Assembly: GCF_000151315.2 (NCBI RefSeq)
Contig: NW_011887293.1
Span: 2,023,797-2,087,796, forward strand
DNA from: Capsaspora owczarzaki ATCC 30864
Lineage: Eukaryota > Opisthokonta > Filasterea
DNA length: 64,000 nucleotides
Reading direction: 5' to 3'
A model generated the notes under the pieces. It searched no databases. It was not told the DNA's origin and saw nothing but the letters and a program-made list of their open reading frames with translations. This document shows, in pieces, positions 20,543 to 30,401 of the stretch. Position 1 is the stretch's first letter. Every line of letters begins with the position of its first letter. The position numbers and the translations under genes were made by a program.

Positions 20543-21190
20543 TTAAACATAGCCAAGATACAAGTGCTCAAATACCACGCCAATGACAGCCTTGCTGCGT
20601 CGAACTTGAACCTTCCAGCCATCGCGCATTTGTCGCATGATTGGATGAGTCGCTGGCACGATCGTCACCCGCTGAACGGTCGAATCGAGAAACTCTGGCT
20701 TTGCAGCACCCTCGTACCGAACAGCACCGCGCTCGTCTCGGACAACCAAATCAAACACGAGCGGACTTGTGTCAGCGGGAGGATGGCGCCAGCCACGGAG
20801 CACTTGAATGGCTTTCACACGACGGGCCGAATCCCCAACACTGTCTCCAGGCACTGTGACTTGCAGAACATCCGCCGGGCCATCTTCGTTGAACTGCATT
20901 CGCTTGGTGTGCTGCACGGCTGGCCAGTAGTACGCTTCGTGCATAATGCACTCGGCAATCTCGGCTGGTAGCGCCGGTAGGACCGCGGGCTCGGGTGGGG
21001 TTGTAGGACCTTTTGGTGCGGACAGCTTGCGCGGTTTACCGCGCCCGGTCGATCCACGACGCGGCGCCGAGTAAGCTGTCGCTTCCACCTCATGCCTGCT
21101 GGTCAGCAAGTGGAACACGGCCTGAATGTCATCAGCACTTGCTAATCGTGGAAGCAAGGCGAATGCCAGAGGGTTGATCTGGCTGCCCAT
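20543..21190 (-). CDS. Uncharacterised protein with F-box-like motif
   Basis: A single frame of 215 residues begins MGSQINPLAFALLPRL. After a basic Pro-rich linker comes VLPALPAEIAECIMHEAYYWPAV (from about residue 68), which resembles the LPxE-I-x-x-I start of F-box domains. The C-terminal 120 residues contain beta-strand-like segments (LVFDLVVRDERGAVRYEG, VQRVTIVPATHP) and no catalytic motif. It might be a substrate adaptor for a ubiquitin ligase, but this is a guess from one short motif. The frame stays open upstream into a GA repeat; the ATG chosen is the first beyond it. No introns are needed. Confidence 0.6.
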   Translation of the reverse strand: MGSQINPLAFALLPRLASADDIQAVFHLLTSRHEVEATAYSAPRRGSTGRGKPRKLSAPKGPTTPPEPAVLPALPAEIAECIMHEAYYWPAVQHTKRMQFNEDGPADVLQVTVPGDSVGDSARRVKAIQVLRGWRHPPADTSPLVFDLVVRDERGAVRYEGAAKPEFLDSTVQRVTIVPATHPIMRQMRDGWKVQVRRSKAVIGVVFEHLYLGYV

Positions 21191-21208
21191 GCTGGGTGTC
21201 ACGAACAA

Positions 21209-21213
<5 letters not shown>

Positions 21214-21256
<43 letters not shown>
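21214..21256. repeat. (GA)n microsatellite
   Basis: About 20 uninterrupted GA units just upstream of the F-box-like start codon (leader on the minus strand). Confidence 0.95.
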
Positions 21257-21259
<3 letters not shown>

Positions 21260-21344
21260 AGAGAGCAATCAGTCATAAATACCCCTCCATCGGTTGAAGG
21301 AACACTGCATGCATCAACGGCTCTCATTGGAAAGAACATGAAAC

Positions 21345-22671
21345 CTACTGTGGTGTCAGCCGCGTAGGATTGACTTTGCGTGCGTCAGCCATGGCTCGAG
21401 CACCTGCCTTGCCAATGCAGTTATTCGATAGACTGTCGCCGAGTGGGTGAGCATGAGAGGCAAAATAACGCGGTTTCATTGATCCAGAGAGACGAGAGAA
21501 CAGCGAAGCGACTCACTCGATTGTCACGGTCGAGTTCACTTTGAGTGCCTCGCCAAACGCTTGCGCTCCAGCATCGCCAATGTGATTCTCGCTCAGCCTG
21601 TTGTTCATCCTCTGCCAGTGAGCACTCTGGCTGAAAATCATCCAGCTCACACGCATCAGTCAAAGCGAGAGTGAACGGACTTGAGTTCCTTCAGCGTCTT
21701 GTTCACTTCGAGTGCTTCGGCAACTGCCGGCGCTCCAGCATCGCCAATTTGATTCTCATGCAGACTGTCCATCCTCTGTGAGTGAGTACTCTGAAATGCC
21801 ATCTGCTGGATTGCCCCGATCACAAGGCACGCTGTCTTACTAGATCATTTCCAGCGTCTTGTTCACGAAAAGCATCTCAGCAATCTCCTGCAATCCAGCA
21901 TCGCCAAACTGATTCGCAGCCAGGCTGGCAATCCCATTCCAGGAAGCAGTAAGCACTCTGACGGCTCGCTGCTGAAATCACCCCCCTGCAACTCAGATGC
22001 ATCCGTCACTGTGAGATGACTTACAAAAGTACCTCCACCTTCTTGTTCACTTTGAGTGCCGCGGCAAGCGATTGAGCGCCAACGGGGCCGATCTGATTCC
22101 GAGACAGACTAAGTTCATCCCGCCAGTCTCAGTGAGCCAGCCACATTGCCTTCCCTTTGCTGTGATCCCCCACTCGCATGCACCAGTCCCAGCGAGATGG
22201 CTTACTTGAGTTCTGTCAGCGTCCTGTTCACTCTGATTGCTTCAGCGATCGCACGGGCTCCAGCATCGCCAAGATCAATCTTGACCAAGCTGCCTCGTCC
22301 CCCATACACGAGTGAGCTCCTGAACGTCCCCTCTGCCGGCCTAAGCATCTGTCAAAGTGAGATGCCTCTACCTGAGCTCGGTCAATGACGTGTTCACTTT
22401 GATCGCCTCCGCAATGGCCAGTGCTCCGTCAACGCCAACCTGGTTGTCGTACAGACTGTCCTCCACTTTCGTCAGCACAGCACAAAGCGCGGCAGCCACA
22501 CTGTTTCCAATCAACTCGGGCCATGTCTTACAAGAGGCGTTCGTTCGGCGCATTCATGACTTTGTCGTACAACTCGCGTTGTCTCGGAGTCATATTCTTG
22601 TACAACAGCGCTTTTGGCATTTTTGCAACGAGCGAAACGGGACTGAGTTGCCCATTTTCAAACAGCTGCAT
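21345..22671 (-). CDS. Small leucine-rich repeat protein (ribonuclease-inhibitor/NLR type)
   Basis: Eight exons on the minus strand. Exon 1 (22671-22532) starts MQLFENGQLSPVSLVAKMPK. It is followed by six 84-base exons, each encoding one 28-residue LRR (for example LHENQIGDAGAPAVAEALEV), and a last exon whose repeat ends PTRLTPQ-TAG at 21345. All internal introns are phase 2. The total is about 242 residues with seven LRRs of the RI class that forms a horseshoe. There is no signal peptide, kinase or NACHT domain, so it is probably a cytosolic binding protein. The donor of the LRR5 exon is weak (GTCCGT). It lies directly downstream of the LRR-kinase-RING gene and is probably a relative by local duplication. 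Confidence 0.75.
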
Positions 22672-22801
22672 ATGGTTTTGCAAGAGTGTTAGAAATACAT
22701 TTTCATTGATACTAGTACGAGGCAGATTGGTGCAGCTCCAAAACAGCCTGAATTAAACATGCAAAGCAACATACACTCAAACATCAAACACCTAGAGCAG
22801 C

Positions 22802-25800
22802 TCACGGAACAAAGGTCTGGTTGAATGCGCCCTGCTTGAAAGACGTCAGACGCACCCGGCAAATCGGGCAGGTGCTGTGGCGATGGATCATCACTCGAGC
22901 ACACGCAACACAGACACATGCGTGGCAGCACGGCATCAGCTTGGCATTCGTCGGGGCGTCGCAACAGATCAAGCACTCACGCTCAATAGCCTCTTCCTCG
23001 TTCGCTCCGGCTTCTTCGCCCGACAATCGTCTCAGGATCTCGCCGAACGATGGTCGATAGACTCGTGCGGGTTCGAGACAATCAGCCGCATGCTCGGCGA
23101 TGGCCTGTGCCGACTCTTTAGCTTCACTGCTCCAGTCAATTGCCTTGTCAAGCACCGCATCGATTTTACGGCTCCGTTTAAGCTGGTGCCGAACAGTACC
23201 CATCAAATCGATGCTGGGCTGTTGTCCAGTAACAAGCTCAAGCAGAATCATGCCGTACGAGTACACATCCGTTTTGATGGAGACCTTGCCTTCCTGGTGG
23301 TACTGCGGGCAGATGTACTGCAGTGTGCCTTGAACCGTTTGCGTACGAATGTAGCTGTGTTCATCGACTTGAGCTGGCACAGAGCGCGTCAGCCCAAAAT
23401 CGGCGACTTTGGCGTGAAAGTCAGCATCCAGCAACACGTTGCTCGTTTTGAGATCCAGGTGGAACAGCGGCTGCCGCGGAATGGCAGTCTGGACAAAGTG
23501 CATGGCGGTTGCAATATCGGTTGCAATGGTTCGGCGTTGAGCCCAGTTCAATGCAGGCGTGCCACCCTTGCGATCAAGACGATCGCGAACAGATCCGTTT
23601 GCCATCAGCTCGTAGACCAAGCAGCGCTCGTTGCCTTCCTGGGCATAGCACATGATGGTGACAATGTTCGGGTGATGGAAACGCGAGAGAGATTCTAGCT
23701 CTGACTCGAACTGAGCGATGCCTTGGGTTGAATTGGCCGCCAAGCGTTTGACCGCAACTTGCCGACCGCTCCAGACAGCAGAGTAGACGCTGCCAAATCC
23801 ACCGCCACCGATGCGCCTGGACTCTGAAAACTGCATTGTGGCTTGCGACAGAACTTGCAACGACACTCGCGGAATGGTGGCGTTGATGGGTGCAGCGGAC
23901 GAGGGCTGAGCTGGTTCCACTTGACGCGATTGGAGTTGTTGACCAACTTGCCGAGCCATCGAATCGGACGCCGCGAGAGGCGCGCTGGCAGCATTGAATA
24001 GCGGAGCGGGTGTGGGTGCGACGGGGCCTGGACTCGGGGGAATGATGCTCTGATTTTCCGCCCTGGAAAATGAAGCAAGTCAGAACGACAATGAAGTCTC
24101 ACAAACACCCACCCAAACAACAAGTGCAACTCACAAGAACTCGCAATCTGCGGGAATGCTTTGGGATAGACGCTGAACAGCACTTGCAGAGATCTGGTTG
24201 CGGGACAGACTATTGCAAGCACGGACGCGTACAAGGTAAGATTTCAACAGATGCACAATGTTGGTTCGCTCAAGCCGCTGTATCGGACGACCTCAATCAG
24301 ACCCAACCGCCCAAGCGACACTCGACAGCACACCAACATACTGGAGGATGGCCAGCTGCGGCTTGTTCCGAAGCGACGATTCAATCGCCAGTGCTCCCGC
24401 GTCACCAATCTGATTGATGTGCATCCTGTGTCATACAAACACCAGCAGCAAGTCAAATTTGAGCAAAGTTGGAGATGCCACCCAAAGGCCAAACTTGCGA
24501 CCACCGTACTTGAAGTCAGTCAACGCAGTCGACGTCTGCAGGCCTTCGGCGATGGCGCAAGCTCCTGCATCACCAATCTTGTTACTGCCCATACTATATC
24601 ACATCGATCATGTGAGAGCCGTGTGACTAATAGCCTCTGTGACAGCTACAAAACGTACAGAAGTACAGAAAGGTTTGCTTTGTTCCGAAGTGCAGATCCG
24701 ATCGCCTGGGCTCCGGTGTCACCAATGTGATTGGCGTGCATCCTAACTCAGAAGGTCATCAGTGTCACGCCATTATTGAGCAAAACTGGACATGCAACCA
24801 AATTTCAAACATGCGAAAACAATACCCGAGGGCTAGCAATGCAGTCGACGACCGCAGGCCGTCAGCGATGGCACAAGCTCCAGCGTCACCAATCTTGTTG
24901 CTGCCCAAGCTGTATCAAAACGGGTACATGAGAGACGCGCGCCGAAGCGACACTTTAAACCACCAGAACGTACTGGACAATAGCCAGGTCTGCCTTGTTC
25001 CGAAGCGCGGATCCGATCGCCTGTGCACCCACGTTGCCGATTTGATTGTTGTTCATCCTAGGCCAGATAGGCATCAGTTCCAAGCCATTCGTGAGCAAAG
25101 GCGAAGGTGCGACAGAAGCTCCAACTTGCAACTACAATACCCGAAACGGGTAAGCGCAGTCGACCCCTGCAGGCCTTCGGCGATGGCACTAGCGCCAGTG
25201 TCACCAATCTTGTTCTTCGCCAAGCTGCATCAAGTTGCACAAGTGAGAGCCGTGCGACCAATAGCCCCCGTCACATCACCAGACCATACTCGAGGAGAGA
25301 CAGGTTCGGCTTGTTTCGAAGCGCAGATCCGATCGCCTGTGCTCCCTCGTCACCAATTTGATTGGCGTGCATCCTATGCCATACAAACATCAGAAGCAAG
25401 CCACACTTGAGCGAAACTTGGGATGCGACCCAACGTCAAAGTGCAACTACAATACCCGAGCTGAGTCAGCGCAGTCGACGCCTGCAGGCCTTCAGCGATG
25501 GCACTAGCTCCAGTGTCACCAATCTTGTTGTTGGTCAAGCTGTTTCAACCCGAACAAGTTAGTGTCGCGTGCCCAATAGCCCCTGTGACACCACCAGAAC
25601 GTACCTGAGCAAAGACAGGTTAGCTGTCTTTCGAAGCGCAGATCCGATCGCCTGTGCTCCCGCGTTACCGATATAGTTGGCTTGCATCCTAACTCAGACG
25701 AACATCACGAGCAAGCCATTCTTGAGCAAAACTGGAAACGCGATCAAAGGTAGAACGTGCGACTACAATACTTGAAGTCAGTCAGCGACGTCGATGTATG

Positions 25801-27861
25801 TAAGCCTTCGGCGACAGCACGAGCTCCGGCATCGCCAATCCTGTTCTCGCTCAAGCTGCATCAACTCGATCAAGTTAGTGTCGCGTGACCAACAGTCTCA
25901 ATGAGAACACCAGAACCTACTAGAGCACGGACAGCTTGGCCTTGTTTCGAAGCGCATATCCAATGGCCTGTGCTCCCGCGTCACCGATATAGTTGGTTTG
26001 CATTCTAACTCAGACAATCATCAGAAGAAGGCCATTCTTGAGCAAAGCTGTACTTGTAACCGAAAGGTTTGACCACAATACCTGAGCTGAGTCAGTGAAG
26101 TCGACATCTGCAGGCCCTCAGCAATGGCACAAGCTCCAGCATCGCCAATCTTGTTCGCTTCCAAGCTATATCAAGTGGTCGAGTAAGAGATATGCGACCA
26201 ACAGTCCCTAGGACAGCACTAGACCATACCTGAGTTCGGACAGGTTGGCCTTGTTCCGGAGCGCAAACCCGATCGCCTGTGCTCCCGCGTCGCCGATTTG
26301 GTTGGCCTGCATACTAAATCAAACAATCATCAGTAGCAATCCACTTTTAGCAAAGTTGTACGTCAGACGGAAGGTCAAACATGCGACTTGAATACCAGCA
26401 GTAAATTAACGCAGCCGACTTCCGCAGGCCTGCAGCGATGGCCCGCGCTCCGACATCACCAATCTTGTTACTGCCCAATCTATATCAAATCACCAAGTGA
26501 GAGCTGGGCGATTAAATAGCCATTGTGACAGCACCGGAACGTACTGTAGTATTTTCAGGGCGGCCTTGTTCCGAAACGAAGATCCAATCGCTTGTGCTCC
26601 CGCGTTCCCAATTTGATTGCCGTACATGCTAATTCAGACAGATACCAGAAGTGAGCCATTCATTACCGAAGCTGGAGGCGCGACCAAAGGTCAAGCGTTC
26701 GACAACAATACTTGAGCGACAGCAGCCCAGTCGAGGTCTGCAGGCCTTCAGCGATAGCGCGAGCTCCGGCATCACCAATCTTGTTATTGCGCAAGCTGCA
26801 TCAACTCGGAAAGTTAGTGTTGCGCGCCCAATAGCCCTCGTGACAGCACCAGAACATACTCGAGGATGCACAGGTTGGCCTTGTTCCGAAACGAAGATCC
26901 AATCGCTTGTGCTCCCGCGTTCCCAATTTGATTGCCGTATATACTAATTCAGACAGATACCAGAAGTGAGCCATTCAGTACCGAAGCTGGAGGCGCGACC
27001 AAAGGTCAAGCGTTCGACAACAATACTTGAGCGACAGCAGCCCAGTCGAGGTCTGCAGGCCTTCAGCGATAGCGCGAGCTCCGGCATCACCAATCTTGTT
27101 ATTGCTCAAGCTGCATCAACTCGGAAAGTTAGTGTTGCGCGCCCAATAGTCTCGGCGACAGCACCCAAACGTACTCAAGGTGCGCCAGGCTCAACTTGTT
27201 TCGAAGCGCCGATCCGATCGCCTGTGCTCCCGCGTCGCCGATTTGGTTGGTGTCAATTCTGTATCAGACAAACAGAGAAACAAGCCATTCATGAGCAAAG
27301 CTGAAGATGCGACAAACGTTCAAACGAGTGAACACAGCACCTCAAGTACTTCAGCGCAGTCGACGTCGTCAAGCCTTCAGCGATGGCACAAGCTCCGGCA
27401 TCACTAATCTTGTTGTCGTTCATGCTGTATCACCTCGGTCAAGTTAGAGCCGCGTGACCAATAGTCTCGGTGACAACACCCAAACGTACTCAAGGTGCGC
27501 CAGGCTCAACTTGTTTCGAAGCGCCGATCCGATCGCCTGTGCTCCCGCGTCGCCAATCTGGTTGTCACACAAACTATTTGATACAATTCATGTCAGATCT
27601 CGCCTTGCGCGAGCTACCTTATTGATACTGCCTTACTCAAGCCTCTGCAAAATGCTATTCTCCTTGAGACCCTCGGCAATCACCAAAGCATCTTCGTCGG
27701 TGATCCCAAGCTTCGACATTCTAAACCAAAAAACCGCCGCCAAACAAGTCAGCGCGCAGCAACGACCACGCCTCGATCTTGAACAATACTTACTTGACCC
27801 AATAGAGAGATTTCGCTAGTCGAAACAGCTCATGCTGCCGCGGTGTACGTGCATCAGCCAT
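22802..27861 (-). CDS. Cytosolic LRR - non-RD protein kinase - RING finger protein
   Basis: About 25 exons on the minus strand give about 1083 residues. Exon 1 (27861-27794) encodes MADARTPRQHELFRLAKSLY. Then come about 22 exons of 84 bases, one RI-type LRR each, from 27720-27637 and 27573-27490 down to about 24270. A 75-base terminal LRR exon (24209-24135) and a long last exon (24062-22802) follow. The last exon has a TKL/IRAK-like kinase: GGGGFGSVYS loop, AVKRL lysine (about K769), HLDLKTSN catalytic loop (non-RD, Leu in place of Arg), DFGLTRS, and DVYSYGMILLELVTG. A C3HC4 RING at about 1029-1070 starts CLICC and ends CPICR. There is no transmembrane helix or signal peptide. Predicted role: ligand-sensing LRR coupled to phosphorylation and ubiquitylation. 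The exon count was made by eye. Confidence 0.8.
24250..27720 (-). repeat. Tandem array of a ~315-bp unit holding two LRR exons
   Basis: Two alternating exon types (A: ...NQIGDAGAQAIGSALRNK; B: ...NKIGDAGACAIAEGLQTS) recur with a spacing of 307-319 bases. Type A exons sit near 24368, 24681, 24993, 25312, 25630, 25943, 26250, 26566, 26880, 27196 and 27508. The introns are repeated too, so the unit that was duplicated is genomic, not retrotransposed. Confidence 0.85.
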
Positions 27862-28150
27862 CTACAACAATTCGGATCCGTCAAACGAAGTAAGCCGAAA
27901 CGCGCTGCCCGCTCCCCCTCATCCTCAACCTCCCCTCCGTCAGTCCAGGGTGGTGCAGTCGACTCTTGGGGAGACTTTGCTTTTTGAAACAGCTCACGCT
28001 GCTGCGGTGTGCGTGCAGTAGCCATCTACAACAATTCGGATCCGTCAACGAAGTAAGCCGAAACGCGCCGCCCGCTCCCCCTCATCCTCAACCTCCCCTC
28101 CGTCAGTCTAGGGTGATGCAGTTGACTCTTGGGGAGACTTTTGTGTCTTG
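27826..28150 (-). repeat. Tandem duplication covering the first exon of the LRR-kinase gene
   Basis: The segment from about 27826 to 27980 is repeated at about 27990-28150 with high identity, including the start codon context (GTAG-ATG-GCT). The upstream copy encodes MATARTPQQRELFQKAKS, a variant of the exon 1 peptide, and its frame reads on to the second copy. It may serve as an alternative first exon. Confidence 0.75.
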
Positions 28151-29063
28151 ATCATCGCCCGTGCCACAAGACTACGCGACACAGCGGCTTTCGGCGAATT
28201 TGCGTGGCAGACCCAGCTGTGCACCCTCGACCATCGCCAACGTCTACGCAAGCTGGGTCAAGCCGGAACATGCTGAATCAAGCTAAAACAAGCTGGAGCA
28301 AGCTGGATCAAGCTGCTGTAGCGGGCAACGCTGGTGCCTGAGCCTCGGGCGATCGAGAAACGAGGGCAAGCGAATGGGGGCGTTTTCTCGATCGCCATGT
28401 TTCGGCGTTCATCCCATTCGCTGTGCTTTGCTGCGCACCACAGTGGCAGACTGTGTGTTGAGCATGTGTGCGTGTTGTGTGCATGCATCAAATAGATCAA
28501 CTGACGAACAACAAAACGGCAGCCAACCTGAAATTCGAGAAATAAAATGAAAACAACAAAAGTGGAGTGAGTTTGACACAAAGCAAGTCCAACACAAGAA
28601 TAGAACCACAGAGTCGAAGTTTTTGGTAAAATGGCTCAGCTATCGATTTCAGCTGGTAATTTTGCACGCATTCACGAGAGAGCGAGTGGGCCAGTCGTTT
28701 GAAAGTCAACTTGCTTTTCATTCAACTTGCTTTTCATTCATTTGCCGCCCCCCCCCCCGCCTCCGCTCCCTGTCTCTGAACAGCATTTTGAAAGAAAGCA
28801 ACCACAGACCCAGTCTCAAGTTCACTTCTAACGGAATGCGCAGCAGAACGTTTCTTCGAGTACCCTTCTTCCTGCACAAGAAACTCGATAAAGCTGATAG
28901 GTGTATTTGCAAACATCTCACGGAAAACAGGGCAACAAAGAGCGCACCAGCACCGTTCAATCCACGCACTCATTGACGCTCAGCAGCGGGTTTCGCTCAA
29001 ATGGAGTGGATGGACGCTGGCGGGTCATTCTAGCAAAAACAATGAAATCACACAGTGTAAGTC
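28151..29063. other. Intergenic region with a 10-bp tandem repeat
   Basis: About 0.9 kb between the LRR-kinase start and the RRM gene 3' end. It contains seven degenerate CAAGCTGGAN units (28249-28318). No gene is supported. Confidence 0.5.
28249..28318. repeat. Degenerate 10-bp tandem repeat (CAAGCTGGAN)x7
   Basis: Seven consecutive 10-base units share CAAGCT or close variants, in exact register with one DNA helical turn. Confidence 0.7.
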
Positions 29064-30401
29064 TCAACGTTTGTACACAACCTGTGGAAATTTAAAAAAT
29101 AAAAGAAACGCAAGCCCTACAGCCAGGAAAGATAGTGAGTCAACCACTGTCGAAGCATTGGAGCGACTCGAGCCAGTGGCTTGTGCTGGTGATTGGCGTG
29201 ACGGCGCCATTGGCTGCTGATGCTGCAGCGGCTGTGTCATTTGCATGGCGTAACCATCTAGCTGCGCCGGATCCATGTACATCATCTGGTGGAACTGAAG
29301 CTGCTGGGCAGCAGCGGCTGCCGCGGCGGTGTGGTTGATGTACTGCAGATACGCTTGCTCGGCAGATCGGCCTGCAGCCGCTTGTGCCATCGGAACCCCG
29401 CCTGCTGCAGGGAGCACCGATGCAGAAACCGAGGTGGCCGAGAACGGCTGCACCGGAAGTTGGGCAGAGGTGGCCGGGAAGGACATTTGATTTGCAAACC
29501 CAAACGCAGCGTGAAATTGCTGCAACTGGTGCTGCTGTTGTTGCAACAGTTGCTGCTGCTGCTGCAGTAACAATTGCAGTTGTTGCTGCTGCTGCTGCAG
29601 GGCGCTCGTCTGCGCCGAAAGGCTGCCGACGGTCTCGTACGGTTTGGTCGCCGCTGGAGCGCCAAAAGGGGCACTTGGATGTGTTGGCGGAAGGCTTGCA
29701 TACTGGAGGGGTCCACGGCTGCTGGCGCCCTTGTCGGAGCCGTCGGACTTGGCGTCCAATCCTTTCGGTTTGCGCACAGCGTCGCTCAAGTGGAGCGGTT
29801 TTCCCATGTACACGAGATTTTGCATCTGCTTGACTGCCTCTGCAGTGTGAGCGTCGCTGAACGACACAAACCCATATCCCTTGCTGGCGCCTGTCACGCG
29901 GTCGGCAATAATCTTGCACTCGACAACAGTGCCTAGCTTTGCGAAAAACTCGCGGAGGTCGGACTCTTCACCCTTCCAGTTGATGCCGCCGACAAAGATT
30001 CGATGGCCAAGGGTGGCAGGTGGCGCGCGTTGCGCGTTGTTGTTGGCCGAGTTGAACGGAGCCGGCCTCTGCGCAGTCAAGGAGGTGTTGTTGGGATTGG
30101 AAGCGGTCAAGCTTGGTTCATCTGCTGGGATTGTAAAGCTCGGCTCAGGGGTGTCAGAGCCAGCGCTGTGGTCTGGCCCATCGGACGAGAGCATGCTCTC
30201 GTCCACTGCAGCTTCCGAAGAGGAGCTTGCAAGACTATGCGTCGAAGGCGTGGCCGAGCTGGTCGAGTCAATGGAAGAAGACCGAGTGCTGGAGGATCGT
30301 GGCGAGCGCAGGTTGAGCATGGCGTGCGATTCCGAGTCTGCGTGCAAGTTGGAATCGAGATGGTACTGGGAAGGCGCAACAACAGCTGGGGCGGCAGCCA
30401 T
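29064..30401 (-). CDS. DAZ/BOULE-like RNA-binding protein (one RRM, poly-Gln) with hydrophobic C-tail
   Basis: A single frame of 445 residues starts MAAAPAVVAPSQYHL. Residues about 1-130 are Ser/Thr/Asn-rich. The RRM (about 134-215) has RNP2-like RIFVGGINW and RNP1-like KGYGFVSFSD, ending in VYMGKPLHLSDAVRK, most like the DAZ/BOLL family of translational regulators. The region after it is rich in Gln (runs of 5-7) and Ala. The last 27 residues contain LSFLAVGLAFLLFFKF, a possible C-terminal membrane anchor followed by a basic end. A TTTCCACAG acceptor-like sequence precedes the last codons, so a small unrecognised intron could instead remove this segment. A 26-base T run lies directly upstream of the ATG on the sense strand. 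Confidence 0.8.
   Translation of the reverse strand: MAAAPAVVAPSQYHLDSNLHADSESHAMLNLRSPRSSSTRSSSIDSTSSATPSTHSLASSSSEAAVDESMLSSDGPDHSAGSDTPEPSFTIPADEPSLTASNPNNTSLTAQRPAPFNSANNNAQRAPPATLGHRIFVGGINWKGEESDLREFFAKLGTVVECKIIADRVTGASKGYGFVSFSDAHTAEAVKQMQNLVYMGKPLHLSDAVRKPKGLDAKSDGSDKGASSRGPLQYASLPPTHPSAPFGAPAATKPYETVGSLSAQTSALQQQQQQLQLLLQQQQQLLQQQQHQLQQFHAAFGFANQMSFPATSAQLPVQPFSATSVSASVLPAAGGVPMAQAAAGRSAEQAYLQYINHTAAAAAAAQQLQFHQMMYMDPAQLDGYAMQMTQPLQHQQPMAPSRQSPAQATGSSRSNASTVVDSLSFLAVGLAFLLFFKFPQVVYKR

Noticed and set aside
24250-27573. CRISPR-like regular repeats
   Set aside because: The repeats are coding LRR exons with conserved splice sites and reading phase in a eukaryotic gene; spacers are introns that are themselves related.
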